Assembly: GCA_020284085.1 (NCBI GenBank)
Contig: JACEVL010000031.1
Coordinates: forward strand, 1,556,408 to 1,620,407
Reading direction: 5' to 3'
Length of the DNA: 64,000 nucleotides
Origin: Aporrectodea caliginosa
Lineage: Eukaryota > Annelida > Clitellata > Crassiclitellata > Lumbricidae
The position numbers and the translations under genes are program-made. Shown here in pieces: positions 22,471-34,449 of the stretch (positions are counted from its first letter, which is position 1; each line of letters starts with the position of its first letter). The notes below the pieces were generated by a model. The model did no database searches. It saw nothing but the letters and a program-made list of their open reading frames with translations, and was not told where the DNA came from.

Positions 22471-24400
22471 CACATATCATGTATAATTATGTTAGCCTAT
22501 ATATAGTCTATGTATATAAAATGTAAATAAAATATTTTCAATTTTATGAACTACGCTGGCCTGTGTTGTTAAGATAGTGTTAAAACATAAATTTACCCAC
22601 CTTTTTCGAAGTTGCATGGACTTCATATTTTTACACTGCTGCACATAATGTAAATGTACCGTAAATCTCCATAATTTGCCAGCGTCACAAAATCCTCAGC
22701 AGATTGACCAGCTTAAGTGCCGGCCCTAAATCAATTTAGATGGTTTGATTAAGTTGTGTGTATGCATATTTTTATAGGCCCTATAGTCGATAGTGGGCGT
22801 TGACACACATTTATTGAGTCTCTATGCGATTCTACCTACGCTTGAAGTGTTATAAAATATGGTATAATAATTATCTGTCCTTAGAAGGATAATTGTGTCA
22901 TAGAAAGGGTGATATCAAATGCAATACAAAGCAAGAGTAAATATTGAAGATATGCTTCCCAAAACTGAAATGAAGCATTCATATTATACTGAGTAAAGCG
23001 ACTTTAATAACCATGGCTTAAGCTTGAGTCTGAGAATGGGAATGAAGACTTGATTACGATCGTAACCGTAATCGTAACCCCACAGTCTTTAAAGCGCTAC
23101 TACAAAGCAGAGCGCAGGGCACCAGCTTATTCACAAGCGATGCGTCGTGTCAGATGTATTGTCCAGAGATATCAGAGTATATATTCAGTACGATAAGATG
23201 AGAATAGGCAAACTCCGCCACTGCTCTACCTGTGGTAGTGCCAGTCCCAAGCCTGGAGAAAGGAGGAGGGCGACACTAATCATCTTTGTTATGACACAGT
23301 GTCGTTAAACAGCAACCAAGTGAGGATAGGCAACTCCTAGGCATGATACTACATGTTCAGACAGGAAGCAGCAAGCGACCGCATATGAATTTCGAGAAAA
23401 TGTTGATCCTGGCCTGTGCACAAACTCACACCATGAGCGTTATTATTGGCAGGTCCTTGATAGGTGCAGACCAGACGCTATAGCTAAGCAAACTTAACCT
23501 ACGTCAAATCCTTTCGATAGGCAAACAGCTGTTTGTTCAATGCACACCAGGGCTTAACAAAAGTTGTCAATGACAGCGCAAGCTATAAGGCAATGATCTG
23601 CAGTTCTTTTAAATTTAGGCTTAGTCCTGCCCTTAAACAGACCATCTCCAGTGTAGTTTTTTTAAATTTAGACTTCAAGCAGATACGTCTTACAATACAA
23701 ATTTACTCCTAAAACAGACTCTAAAATCGACCATTTGAAGATCGACGTACCATTGCGTATTATTATACATAGTAAACCTAAAGCTAGCATATCCTATGTG
23801 GAGCGTAGAGAAGGCGCTCACTTGCTACTTACTTACTTATTTCCTTCCCTCCTCCCTTGCTTGCGCCCCCGCCCCATGTTCCCACGGTCCTGGACAAGGG
23901 GCCAGCGCATCGCAGGCCTTGTCGTTTACATTTCGTTTACTTTCCAGCTCACACCCATTCCAAACTTGGGCCTCTATTCCTTTGCAACAGATGCACGTGT
24001 AGGCCTACGTAAGCAACTGGTTCATGGTCGTTTCACGGAGTCGCACCACCAACCACATAATGCATTACTAATATAGATAACACGTTGATAGCGGCGAGGG
24101 ACATATTCCGGTCAATTCACCGAGAAATGAGCAGGGTAGAGGCGATACGGTCCCTATCGAAGAAACATGTATATATTGACAACTATATTTAGACCTCCGT
24201 TTCGCATAGCATTATATCGATGAATGATTTCATAAATAAGTTTTCTCGAATAGGTGCAAGAATTTGCAGTGCCAGACGACGTGCCATAATGCTGTTCTAT
24301 CTCAACAGCTGCCACATGGGAAACTATGTACATGTATTGCAAATTTATAATAAGAAACAAAGCATAGCAGATGGACCTAGAACTCAGGAGCTCAATCATC
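22471..24400. other. Intergenic DNA
   Basis: Holds a reversed SINE tail at 23052-23140 and a pyrimidine/GC-rich patch at 23810-23910. The short ORFs have no recognisable domain. No gene seen. Confidence 0.4.
23052..23140 (-). mobile_element. SINE-like element, (ATTACG) tail family
   Basis: The minus strand reads the family sequence CTGGTGCCCTGCGCT and then a tail of (ATTACG)-type repeats. Other copies lie at 30414-30503, 34038-34118, 44530-44605 and 53889-53995. Confidence 0.6.
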
Positions 24401-24640
24401 CATGCAATTGTCAAGTCAATTGGTTCAACGTTTTATGGATTTACATAGGTTACAAAGCAGGCGTAAACCGACTTTCAAGGTCAAGTGTATGATTTCGTTT
24501 AATAGAGATGTCTACCTGAAACTTTCCTTACTAAACTCAAAACTGTTCTTTATGAGCGCGTTGGAGTCGGGAGCGCCTCTGAGTAGTTTCCTTGAAGGGG
24601 CGCTATATAAATTCCCGAATGAATGAACGAATGAATTGTG
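24400..24640 (+). mobile_element. L2/CR1-like LINE 3' end with GAAT tail
   Basis: The plus strand ends with KTVLYERVGVGSASE-like coding sequence after frame breaks. It then has GGGGCGCTATATAAATTC and (GAAT)n. It closely resembles the ends at 10170-10440 and 52680-53085. Confidence 0.65.
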
Positions 24641-25439
24641 TAGTATGGTGTTGCATGCATGTTTCTCAACTGACTCGGTCTTTGTTACAAGTGATTGCAG
24701 TGAGATTCGATCCATCGTGTTGCATTACTTCTGTAATTGATATAGTTGTGTTGAGAAGCTGAAGTTGTAATTTTTAATTGTAATTGGGCATTTTTGTAGC
24801 GCCACTTTAAAAACAAAACAAATCAGAGACGCTCTCTGCGTTAACCTATAGCCTATGATATTAAATCGCCATAAGAACTAGACTATGATGTCAATTTGCA
24901 AAACCAAAGTAATAATTATAGAAGAGCCAACCAAAGAATTTTCGTCAAGTTACCAGAGGACATGAATATATGGACTGCATCCTGGTAGAGGCCCAGACTT
25001 TTAAAGTCAACGAAACACTACAAGACTAGTGGAGCGAGGATCTTGCAGTCATGTTTTATTGAAGATGATTCTTATAATATAGATATCGCTGTTGAATATA
25101 TTTTGTGGCATCTTCTGTATTGTATGATTTCCGTTTTATATATACAAGGAAAAGGTTAATAATGTAACCAGAACGAAACGTGCGGGATTTGATTATTATT
25201 CGGTATCGAATTCTTAGTTAATCTGAGAATGCTGCTTCAACACAGTACGATGTTAATCTATTTCGTGCACTGGGTTGAACCAAGACGCTCTGCTTGTTAA
25301 AGACCTACATGGCTATCACTATGTAACCCGATGCTTCACGACGGTGAGTGCCAACCTTTGATGTCATTCTGAGTATGTCTCGTCGATTGAGGCAAAACAA
25401 GCAAACCTTTGTGTGGCACACAAATGGCGAAAAGAATAA
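24641..25439. other. Intergenic DNA upstream of the RING relic
   Basis: No coding exon was recognised. The part near 25370-25440 weakly resembles the leader of gene F. Confidence 0.35.
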
Positions 25440-25984
25440 TGCAGAATATTGTCGAGCTTATGGAACAATGCTGTCTATGTCAACAGACTATGAATAACCT
25501 TAGATTTTTATGGTGTCTGGAAAATACAGATACGATTAGACACGAGGAATAGATTCCTTGTCCCGTCTGAGGATGGGATTTATCGCACCAAGAGAGAGCT
25601 TAGACGTTCTTCAAAAATATAGTCTCAGAGGAATCTACTGATATCTGAAACGACTATAATAATGAATTAGAGGAAAACCCGCTGTACAAAAGGTGCACTA
25701 AGACTAATTCTGGGACTAAAAATATCGCAGAGAAGTACTGCATCACATGCTAGGACAAACTATAAAATACTATACAATGTATGTCTTAATTGTTGTAGTT
25801 GTACAGAACAAGGAAACAAACAAACACTCCACTGTTGACTTAAATTCTCTGAAAGAATTTCTGCGTAACATTTTGAAGAAGAAGAAGACAATTTAAGTCA
25901 ACAGTTGAGAGGGCTTCGAAGCTCCTCAAGAAATATCTTCTCAGAGAAACCTATCGGTCTCAATTTAATTTTCTTTGTAAAATT

Positions 25985-26095
25985 TTAAAGAGGAAGAAGA
26001 AGCAGAGGAGGGAGAGGAGGAAGAGAGGAGCAGGAGCAGAATGAGGGAAGAGGAGGAGGAGGGAGGAGGAGGAGGAGGAGGAGGAGGGGAGGGCA
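25985..26095. repeat. Purine-rich GAGGA tract
   Basis: About 110 bases of almost pure purine on the plus strand, mostly AGG/GAGGA repeats. It lies inside the relic exon where gene F encodes a Glu-rich run (AEEEEA). Confidence 0.85.
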
Positions 26096-26406
26096 GGAAG
26101 CATACCAATGGTGTTGTTTCCCTCAGGAAAAGCTCCGAAACTGTAGCCTATGGCACCTTCTACAAGAAAGTAATTTGCGATAAGTGTTTCCAGAATACCA
26201 ATGAGCAACAGCTTTGTATAATGGACACATCGTTAATTTTGATGCATCCAATCACAATTTAGGTGCGTCAATGGACGCAATACATTCATTTTTCAGCGCC
26301 AAGCTTGAAAATTTTTGGAGTTCCTGACGCACGGCGCACACTATCGGAATCATTGGTTAAAATAATATGCCAATTGAGTCTTAAGAAGAGAGACAGACAG
26401 AGACAG

Positions 26407-26410
<4 letters not shown>

Positions 26411-26474
<64 letters not shown>
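26411..26474. repeat. (GA)n microsatellite
   Basis: A pure GA dinucleotide run of about 64 bases inside the F-type relic. Confidence 0.95.
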
Positions 26475-26477
<3 letters not shown>

Positions 26478-26600
26478 AGAGAGAGAGATCATAGAGGGAA
26501 AAGACGAAATTTCTCGAGAAGGTGAAGAAAATGGAAACTGAGATACAGATTCCGGAAAGAGAGAATCAGTTTGTATAGCGGTCTTTCGTACCTGACATTG

Positions 26601-28019
26601 ACTGACATAATTATTGACAGATATCATTGCTTGTGTGGCTTCAAATCTATTCAAGTTTCAATTAATGTATTCAGAGTCTTAGGTGAATGGTAACACTCCG
26701 GCACGAAGAATAGAGAGTCCGCATGAACGCGGGATTGATTCCTGCTACCCTCCCAACGGTCGACTCCGCCTTCCATTCGCTAGGGCCCAATTGTAGAATT
26801 AGGTGCAGTAGGACGTGATGGGCGCCTAACTGGCTGCCAGACAGTTTAATTCGACTCCTGCAATAACTTGTAATCATCCGTTCATACTATGACTTGTAGC
26901 AATGCTGTTGTGTCAGTTTGAATTAATGATACTCACAAATATAAAAAAAAGAATTGCGTTAATTGCACTGAAAAGTTTGTCTTTCTTGCTTGACAATACT
27001 TGACAATACTGATTTAAAATATTCACTGTAACTGAATAGTGCTTGAAATTCTCTACCATATGCGTCAGCTTAAGTAACTGATTGACTGACTGATGGTCTG
27101 AATTACTGTGTTGCTGGCTCCAGAGAGCTTATAATACTAACTTACAAACCTGCTACATTTTAACTGGACGCACACTATGGATTGCGAATCCGACCTGTGC
27201 TTTCGTATTTAGAATAGTTATGTTTACCTTAATTTAAGTTATGCTCTGCTCCACGAGAAATGATTGGATAAGATTAGGCTAAGACCAGATGAAGAAAGTA
27301 ACTGATGATTTGTTACACGTTCAATGGACTGGGGTAAGGTGACAGCACTTGTTCTTCTTGACATGTCTGCTGCTTTCTGTATGATTTCCCTCACGCGCGG
27401 TACTGGATCTTGCCCCATTACTTGTAATTAAAAAAATAATCACTCCCATTACATCACATGTAGACATAAGCTATGTTAACTTAAATAATCTTGCAAGTTC
27501 TGTTCGTTTGATTTTTAAAAGATTTAATGAAGTTCAGATATCAATTGAAGGTTATTCAGTCACTAATTCAATTATTGCATAAGTCATATAAAGTATGATG
27601 GTATAAGCTATCTAACTATGCCAGCATCTTATTAACTATACTAGATGGAAGATATTATGCCTATTCTACCTCCCACGAGTTGATTCTTTCTTCGTATAAG
27701 AATTCGATTGTCCTCGCACCTAAATCGTAATCGTCTCAAAAGTTCTCGTGAACCACCCATTAGGCTACTTGAAACCCTTGTTCTGTTGTCGCTGGCATCT
27801 TCATTCGAATTCACAGTTCTATTGTCCTGAGTCTGGACATAGATTATGAAACTCTGTCAGTTCTGCTCAATCGTTTGTGTCATCTCGTTCACGACTTAAG
27901 ACTTACCCATAAAACGCTCAACACATTCTTTATGAAAATATTACGAAGATATTAGCAGATTGGACGATAAAATACCTTAATAAGAAACATCGTAATGCAT
28001 GACTAACTCGAACTATAAG
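26601..28019. other. Intergenic DNA, no gene seen
   Basis: AT-rich sequence without recognised coding exons. From about 27900 on it resembles the 3' flanks of the minus-strand units. Confidence 0.4.
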
Positions 28020-28165
28020 AAAGTCGTTTATGTGCAGTAAAAATTCATAGGATGAAAGTTTTAATGTGACTATAGTTTGTAGACTATTGTTCATCGTGGA
28101 AGTAGTACATTGAATGCTCTGAAGTTCCAGGTTTTAATGTTATTCGATACAATTTACTCCATAGG
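28020..28165 (-). pseudogene. Relic of an exon-2 3' end from a lost unit
   Basis: 28088-28162 matches the last ~75 bases of exon 2 in units A to E (GAAGTTCCAGGTTTTAAT on the plus strand), and 28020-28087 matches their 3' flank. The homology stops abruptly near 28165 and the rest of that unit is absent. Unit D's own exon 2 follows 0.9 kb later. Confidence 0.75.
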
Positions 28166-28189
28166 TCCAAAATACATCAGTGAGTAGGA

Positions 28190-29034
28190 ACTTAAAAAGT
28201 GGAAATCTACGGAACCCCGACTGGTGGGTAGGTAAAACGAGTTAAATGCAAGGTAGAACGTAATTTAGGAGCAGGCAACTCTTTCAAAGCCCAAGTTATA
28301 TGGTGATGCATAGGCTCCCTTGTGCACTTGGAATTAGGCTAAATTTCGGTGGCTTAAGGGTCGAAGACGACTTTAGCGTATGTGTAAGACGCTTCATATA
28401 GCGCCTTTTTCTAGAGACTAGCCTACATCACACAATCAATGCACGCGCGACAGACTAATCTAGATGTAGCATAGCATGGGTTTCAACTGGTTAAGGAGAC
28501 ATTTAATCCGTGCTGAAAGTTATCCTGGAATACTTAAAGTCCATTGCTCTGAAGAGGAAGCCCATCTCTCATTTCTCTTCTGCGTGCATGCCAGTTGTGC
28601 CACTGCTAATAATCTGATAATCGCAACTTACTGAAAAACTTTTTGTTATTGATGAACATTAGCATCAGTGTTACTAGCGTAGGAGACCCTTTTCAGGTTT
28701 TTGAAAGGAGCAGAATTAAACGTTACCATAAATTGACTGACACATACATTATAAAGCATCACTGCATGAATATGAAATCTGAAATTGCATTAAAAGGAAT
28801 AGTTTATTTAACCTGTTCCCGTAATTCGGACCAAACGAGATAACAATATATACGTTCCACACATTCTTATTAGCAATAACATGAAAATATTGGTGGATTG
28901 AAAAGCAGATGGTGATTCAGAAATATTGTCAGACATGAGTAAATGACTAACTACAAAGTCGAGTGGACCTATTGCATAAAAATACACAATATGAAAATCC
29001 TCAGTGCGACTACGAAATGCGTATGAATTATTGT
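28190..29034. repeat. Segmental duplication, unit D copy
   Basis: The 3' flank of unit D, collinear with 36680-38385 next to unit E (shared CGACTGGTGGGTAGGTAAAA, AGTTATATGGYGATGCAT, TCCACACATTCTTATT). This copy lacks the SINEs and the ~0.47-kb element that interrupt the other copy. Confidence 0.8.
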
Positions 29035-29873
29035 TCACTCTGGAAGGACATCGAATGCTCTTAGGAAGTAGGTTTTAATGCTGCCCGAGACAACTTCCTC
29101 CAGAACAAGTAGTTGCTTAGTTTCCTTAAGGTAACATGAAGTCACTGGTGTCCTCCAACCTTCAGATTTATCCACCAGAATCTGATGACTGGCTAAGCCG
29201 AAGGTCAGTGTTGATATTGTACCACAGTATGAATTAGAATAAGTACTTCCAGTATAAGAACCGCAGTGTAAAAAGATGTGGTAAGGTGACAAGTTAAAAC
29301 ACTGAGGGTTGCCCCGATATTTTGGATCGTCTGAAGGCTGAAACTGGCTGATGATAGATCCATTTCTCGTGAATATATAAATACTTTGCCCTCCTAAACC
29401 AATGAACTTTCCAGAAGGAGATTCACAAACGTGCTGTAGGAACGGAACGGTCGCTGGAAGCCTAGAACGTTGCAAAAGGATGGCATGTTCATTGTATACT
29501 TCCAGACAGACTGGTTTGTTATTTCTGAAAATTAGTAATTCTGCGTTGGATGTCACACTTAAGGAGGTAGGTTCCTTGACTTTGTCCAACCAGCGACTCA
29601 CCTGATGACCTGGAACAGCAACTTTCCAGACACATTCTTCACCTTCGTCATGAATGTAGAGACATGATGTCTTAGGACAAGAAACAATGTCTTTCGGTGA
29701 TTCGATCTCCGGTGTCTCTATTTCTCCAATGGAAGTAAAAGGATGTTGAAGGCAACGGATGGAAATAGAATTCGACAGCACGTAGAGCTTATCATGTAGT
29801 TTTGCCATGCCATACACCTCTTTCTCATCGAGCTTAACTTCAGTTAACTGTGTCATTTTATACGGACATTTGA
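29035..29873 (-). CDS. Unit D exon 2: C-terminal propeller-like domain
   Basis: Phase-1 acceptor AG 29875-29874 to the stop at 29035-29037, 278 codons. Motifs LYVLSNS, CLYIHDEGEECVWKV, SPSGKFIGLGG and TSCYLKETKQLLVLEEVV are present. Very close to unit E in sequence (shared TRNGSIISQFQ and GSYTGSTYS), so D and E are sister duplicates. With exon 1 about 564 aa, no lesion seen. Confidence 0.9.
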
Positions 29874-29957
29874 CTGAAACAGAAAACTAAAATGTTAAAG
29901 ATTAAATCGTTAAAGGTAGAAGTATAGGCCTACAAAATATATACATATCAGTACGTT

Positions 29958-30040
29958 TATCATCATCATCGCATCATCATCATCATCATCATCATCAACA
30001 ACAACATCAACATCATCATCATCATCATCATCATCATCAA

Positions 30041-30075
<35 letters not shown>
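29958..30075. repeat. (ATC)n trinucleotide repeat
   Basis: About 115 bases of ATC/CAT with a few AAC interruptions, expanded relative to the short ATC/GTC tracts at the same intron position in the other units. Confidence 0.92.
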
Positions 30076-30413
30076 CACTCATCATACTCTCACCTTAGTC
30101 TGGGTTTGTAATCACTGTGCTTAGCATCTTCATCATCCTCATCATCATGCACATCTGGTTCAACATTACATTTTGTGTGCCCGATAACAACAACCTCAAC
30201 AATTACAACATCGTGATCACTTTCAGCACGTCCTTCCCTTACTGGAGCGTTACCGCTTCCATGACTCTGCACACCTTGCACCTTGGTCATGGTCACGACA
30301 CCAACCTTAGCAGCTACTCTGACCCCTCTGATCCTCTGGAAACCGGACTCGGACCTCAATAAAGAAATTATTCGGACTATTCTCTCGGATTAACCCTTAT
30401 GACTATTATTATT

Positions 30414-30503
30414 AGCGCTCGTGAATATTAGCTGGTGCCCTGCGCTTGGCTTTCGAGTGGCGCTATTAGATTATTTTGGAGAATTACGATTACGATTACG
30501 ATG
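30414..30503 (+). mobile_element. SINE-like element with ATTACG tail
   Basis: Plus-strand family sequence GCTGGTGCCCTGCGCTTGGC, then TTTCGAGTGGCGCTATTAG, then (ATTACG)n. Member of the five-copy family in this window. Confidence 0.62.
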
Positions 30504-31104
30504 GGTTTGCAAGCAGGCTGTGCTTAGCATCTTCAGGATAATCCTCCGAGACAACTCTCCTGAGATTATTGTTATTTTCTGTGTGCCCGAGGTAGAAGTG
30601 ATCCCTCAGGCTTCTAGAAACAATTCCGAAGAATAGTCACCACAACTATGGTTCGTGGTCCTCGTCCAGGGTGTTGTGCATGAAAGTCCCACTGACTGCT
30701 ATGGCGTTATTGCCGTTTGTGCAGATTGACAGGCGCCGAAATTATGTGTAACGTGTGGTCTCCAAGGGATCGCCGGTGGCGGCAGTCATCCAACAAGTAC
30801 AAGATGTACGCAATAATATAAAATATCGCTAATTATGGGGCTTCCATTGTTAAAAATTATGTAGTTTCGCGGTGCACTCACATAATTGACAACTAAATAT
30901 ACCATTTTGTTCAGAAATGAATGCTGAATCAATTGCTCTATTACTTGATACGATATGTGTAACCAAACACGAAATCCGAGCGGGGTGGTAACCCCCCCTG
31001 GTAGCCGATGTCGCAAAAAACTTTGGTAGCCTGAAAGGCTAAAGATAAGAAACATTGCATTACACATCGTTGAAAATTTAGATCTAAAGTAGAAATACCC
31101 GTAC

Positions 31105-31960
31105 CTGTAAGTTTCCCAAGAGTCGTCAAAACTTGTGTAATGTCAGTTTTCTCAATTGAAAACTGAACAGAGAAAAGTCTGCTTTTCCAGCGACCTTCAG
31201 GACGAGTCTTTAGGTCGTCCAAGATGTTCCGCAGAACACCTTCAGCTTCACAAGTGTATCTGGGATTTGTGTTGTTCTTGATCTGATCACAATATTCTTT
31301 AAACTTTTCAAACGTAAAGGCGTGCTCTTCCATCTTCTTTCTTTCCATTTCAATCTCTTCCAGTCTTTCACTTTTCAACTTATCCAATTCTTTCAGCAGT
31401 AACTTCGATTCATTGTAGACAAACGCCGTGATTTCGTCACATCGTTTTTGAATCTCAGTCTCCATTTTCTTGGCCATCTTAATAACTTCAGTTTCTTCAT
31501 TGATAAGTTTCTGCCGCTCCTTCTCAAAATGGCTCTGTATGTCAAACAGATTTTCATATTCGGCCTCTGCTTGTTTAGAAACTAAATCTGCTACATCCTC
31601 CACTCTGGAACAATTGTGTGAACTGTGACTTTCCTTTTCACACTCACCGCAAATAACTTTTCTGCAGCAGGCACAATATAATTCAGCCAACTCTTCATCG
31701 TGAACGATACAGAAATTGGATTCTTTAAATTTCTTGGTTTCTTTCTGCTCATTAAGAACAACAACAAGATGTTCCTCCTTATTTTCGTGCTCTTGGCCGC
31801 ACGATGTACACAATTTCTCTTCGCATTTAATGCAGAAACGCTCAGCCACGGTTGCTTTGTCATCATCGGAATTTTTACAGTTGTCGCAAAGTTGCTTTTC
31901 CTCTCCTTCGTCTTGTAAAGAATCTGTTACACCTGTAACTTCCTTCAACTCTATCTCCAT
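31105..31960 (-). CDS. Unit D exon 1: two B-boxes plus coiled coil, no RING
   Basis: ATG 31960, 285 codons plus one base, donor GTACGG (GT at 31104-31103), phase 1. All B-box1 and B-box2 zinc ligands are present (CDNC, CIKC, CTSC; CIVH, CACC, CGEC, HSSH). The middle of the exon is almost identical to unit A (shared stretch from CTSCGQEHENKEEHLVV to CCRKVICGEC), hinting at gene conversion between A and D. The coiled coil is complete. Confidence 0.9.
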
Positions 31961-32519
31961 GATTAGTTTCGCTTTTCCAATGCTAACTGAAGGCGTGATC
32001 GTTTTCTCGTGCAGTTGATAAACCTATAGCCTACACGGGTCTCCAATGTAGGCACACAAATATTAAGCGGTTATGGACGATAAGCGTAACGATTTAAAAG
32101 TCTAAAACAAGTTTACAATGTTACGAACAATGCCGATCTGTAATCAGACTATAATTAATATTTAGCCACAGTCTATAAACCTGGACTCATTAGTCTCTGT
32201 CTAGCAATCAATGACAGCCAGTCTGAACACAACTGACTTGGACAGGCGTGGTAGTTTTCTACGCCTGGGTATTTCCAGTTTTTACGGTGGCTTTGTTGAC
32301 GGCGCATGCGCTGAGGTTATTTTGCTGTTCTACATAAGTAAGTAAGTAGCCTATGCAGCTGACATGCGCACATGCTGTACACTGTATACAACGATTACTA
32401 TAACAAGAACATTATTATAAAATCACACATGCACAACTAAATATAGCTATAGATGCATCGATTGCCAAAACTACTTTTAACTACTGCGAAATAGCCTAAG
32501 TAGGCCTAGGTGCGTACTT
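31961..32519. other. Unit D 5' flank
   Basis: The leader matches units C and E, with AAGCGAAA (minus strand) at 31967-31974. An NRF1-like palindrome is at 32302-32311. Homology with the unit E flank continues to about 32480. No ORF of note. Confidence 0.5.
32302..32311. promoter_or_regulatory. GCGCATGCGC, NRF1-like site upstream of unit D
   Basis: 342 bases upstream of the unit D ATG, preceded by ACGGTGGCTTTGTTGACG as in unit E. Candidate core promoter element. Confidence 0.5.
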
Positions 32520-32740
32520 CTATGGCCACGTCTAGGAGTTTCGCCATTGTGGGTCCCAATAGCTTGAACCGGTTACCTCAATCCCTCAGGACTGACCTTT
32601 TCTCTCTTTTGACCAGTTCCGCCAGCGCCTGAAAACCTCTCTCTTTACCAGTGAAGACACGTACTGGCCCGGGTCGGGAGCGCCTTTGTTTTTGAGTGGC
32701 GCTATATAAATACTCGACTACGATTACGATTACGATCACT
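32520..32740 (+). mobile_element. L2/CR1-like LINE 3' end with ATTACG tail
   Basis: The plus strand reads FAIVGPNSLNRLPQSLR, a decayed version of the WNxLP motif. GAGTGGCGCTATATAAAT and (ATTACG)n follow. It links the ATTACG-tailed SINE-like family to an L2/CR1 3' end. Confidence 0.6.
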
Positions 32741-33562
32741 TGTCCTCACGAGAGGTGGCAGGAGTTAATGAATGCAATGGTCAAGGAACTGTGATTTCTG
32801 GAAGAGCTTTCTTTCTACTCGGGCATTCAGCTTTTCTGCGTATGGATGCGTAGGCTACAGTAACTGCTTATAGTAGGGTGGTCCAAAAACATAAAAGTGA
32901 AGCTAGAGGCCAGGACACACCCTACATTTTTTACATTTGTTCTTTGTATTATTCTGGCAAAATTTCAGCTTCCTACTTCAACTGGAAGATGGTGCTCAGT
33001 TACATAAACTTACACCATTGTAATCGTTGTGTAAAAGCAAAATAAATGTGTTACAAATTGTCATTATCTTGGTAACTTTCTTATGAAATTATGCAGTTAT
33101 GTTCTCTTACTAACTTTTTATATCTATGACTCAATGCACAGTTCTTATTACAGATCCTGCTATCTAGCCTACTTCTTGTTCAATTACAGATATTTTGTTG
33201 AATTTTCTTTTCTTTGATATATGTACATAAAGACTGTTAACGCAGCACGCGTAGACCCTATTTTGATTACAATTTAGTTGTGCATGTATGATTTTATAAT
33301 ATGTTCCTGTCTCAAATTTGCCATCCACCTGCCTTTTTCAAGTTTTCAGAGCTGTTCAGGAAAAGAGAATTGCAAGAGTCTAAGTGATTGTGGACTATAG
33401 GCTAGATGCAGCGATTGTAGATGAAGTTTTGAAATCGAGTAGCCAACATTATTCCTGAACTTTACTAAGCTATTATTACTTCATATACTATAATATCTAG
33501 ATGCATTTTTTTCTATGTACACCTACAGCGTTATGTCTGTTGCTAACACAATTCAAATTAAC

Positions 33563-33564
<2 letters not shown>

Positions 33565-33633
<69 letters not shown>
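33565..33633. repeat. (AT)n microsatellite
   Basis: About 69 bases of pure AT. Confidence 0.95.
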
Positions 33634-33636
<3 letters not shown>

Positions 33637-34037
33637 CCTACAGGGCAGATTCTGCGAAGGTCACGGATATGCATGAAGCAAGAGCGGGAAAGATGGGTGA
33701 AGCTGATTAAGTTTGGTAAAAAAATTACACCTAAGTAGCCTACGCTGAGAAAAATCTGCAGTGAATGTGTGAATGGATGCAGAGTCAACGTTGAGGGAAA
33801 TAGTCTTATAGGCCTAGCGGGATCTATAATTTTTTTGAGGTGCTCACTCACTTGATCCTCTAGCTTCCAATTATCGACCTAAACGGCACGTACCACCTTA
33901 ACATCTGCTCTCAGTGCTCTGCCCTCTGATCCTCTGTAAACCGGACTCGAACCTCCTTCGGACTACTCTTTTGGACAACCTCAAATGTAGGCACACAAAA
34001 TATTAAGCGGTTTTGGCGGACACTTAGTCTAGACGCA

Positions 34038-34118
34038 GCGCTCGTAAATACGCTGTGCACTGCGCTTGGCTTTCGAGTGGCGCTTTAGAAGTTTGGAGAT
34101 AACGATACGATTACGATG
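34038..34118 (+). mobile_element. SINE-like element with ATTACG tail
   Basis: Contains CTGCGCTTGGCTTTCGAGTG then a GATACGATTACGAT tail, as at 30414-30503. Confidence 0.55.
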
Positions 34119-34449
34119 AATTCAGTTTTAGAGGGGTTCAGGCACAGGAGATTGAGGTCATCCAGGAGGGGATTTTTGTAACTACACAGAGAAGATGATC
34201 TAAGGAGTCGGAGAAGCTGCTTGGGGAGAAATTAAGAGATGAATAATTGGATGGTCATCTGCTTTGATGAATCATGAGTGAGCTGAGTGGAGTAGTGTAG
34301 GCCTAGAGGATGAACAAGAGGGCCCCGATAACCTTGCGGAACACCACTGGTGAAAAATAATAATAATAAGCTGATGAAGAGTAGGCTATAAAGATTACGA
34401 AGAAGAATATGACGATGAAGATGGCCAAGATCATGGCGAAGATAATGAA

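Larger units (their letters stand above)
25440..26600 (+). pseudogene. Relic of an F-type RING/B-box exon 1
   Basis: Collinear pieces match gene F exon 1. RING start: GAACAATGCTGTCTATGTC at 25469. Linker: near 25600-25650. B-box1: GCAGAGAAGTACTGCATCA at 25728. Linker: TGTTGACTTAAATT near 25832. B-box2: AAGTAATTTGCGATAAGTGT near 26168. Coiled coil: GAGAAGGTGAAGAAAATGGA near 26515. Stops and insertions break every frame. It includes an inverted repeat (ACTGTTGACTTAAATT with its complement 50 bases on), a purine tract at 25985-26095 and a (GA)n tract. It lies 3.2 kb beyond the unit C start, in the head-to-head position of F to E. Confidence 0.85.
29874..31104 (-). other. Intron of unit D
   Basis: A 1.2-kb intron holding a long (ATC)n tract, intron sequence shared with the other units and a SINE-like element. 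No coding exon. Confidence 0.7.
32741..34449. other. Intergenic DNA between unit D and LINE
   Basis: 32745-32860 matches 44135-44230 beside unit E (GGAACTGTGATTTCTGGAAG). A long (AT)n tract and an ATTACG-tailed SINE are listed separately. No coding exon was recognised. Confidence 0.4.

Noticed and set aside
33501..33851. ORFs across the (AT)n tract
   Set aside because: Mostly Ile-Tyr translation of the dinucleotide repeat.
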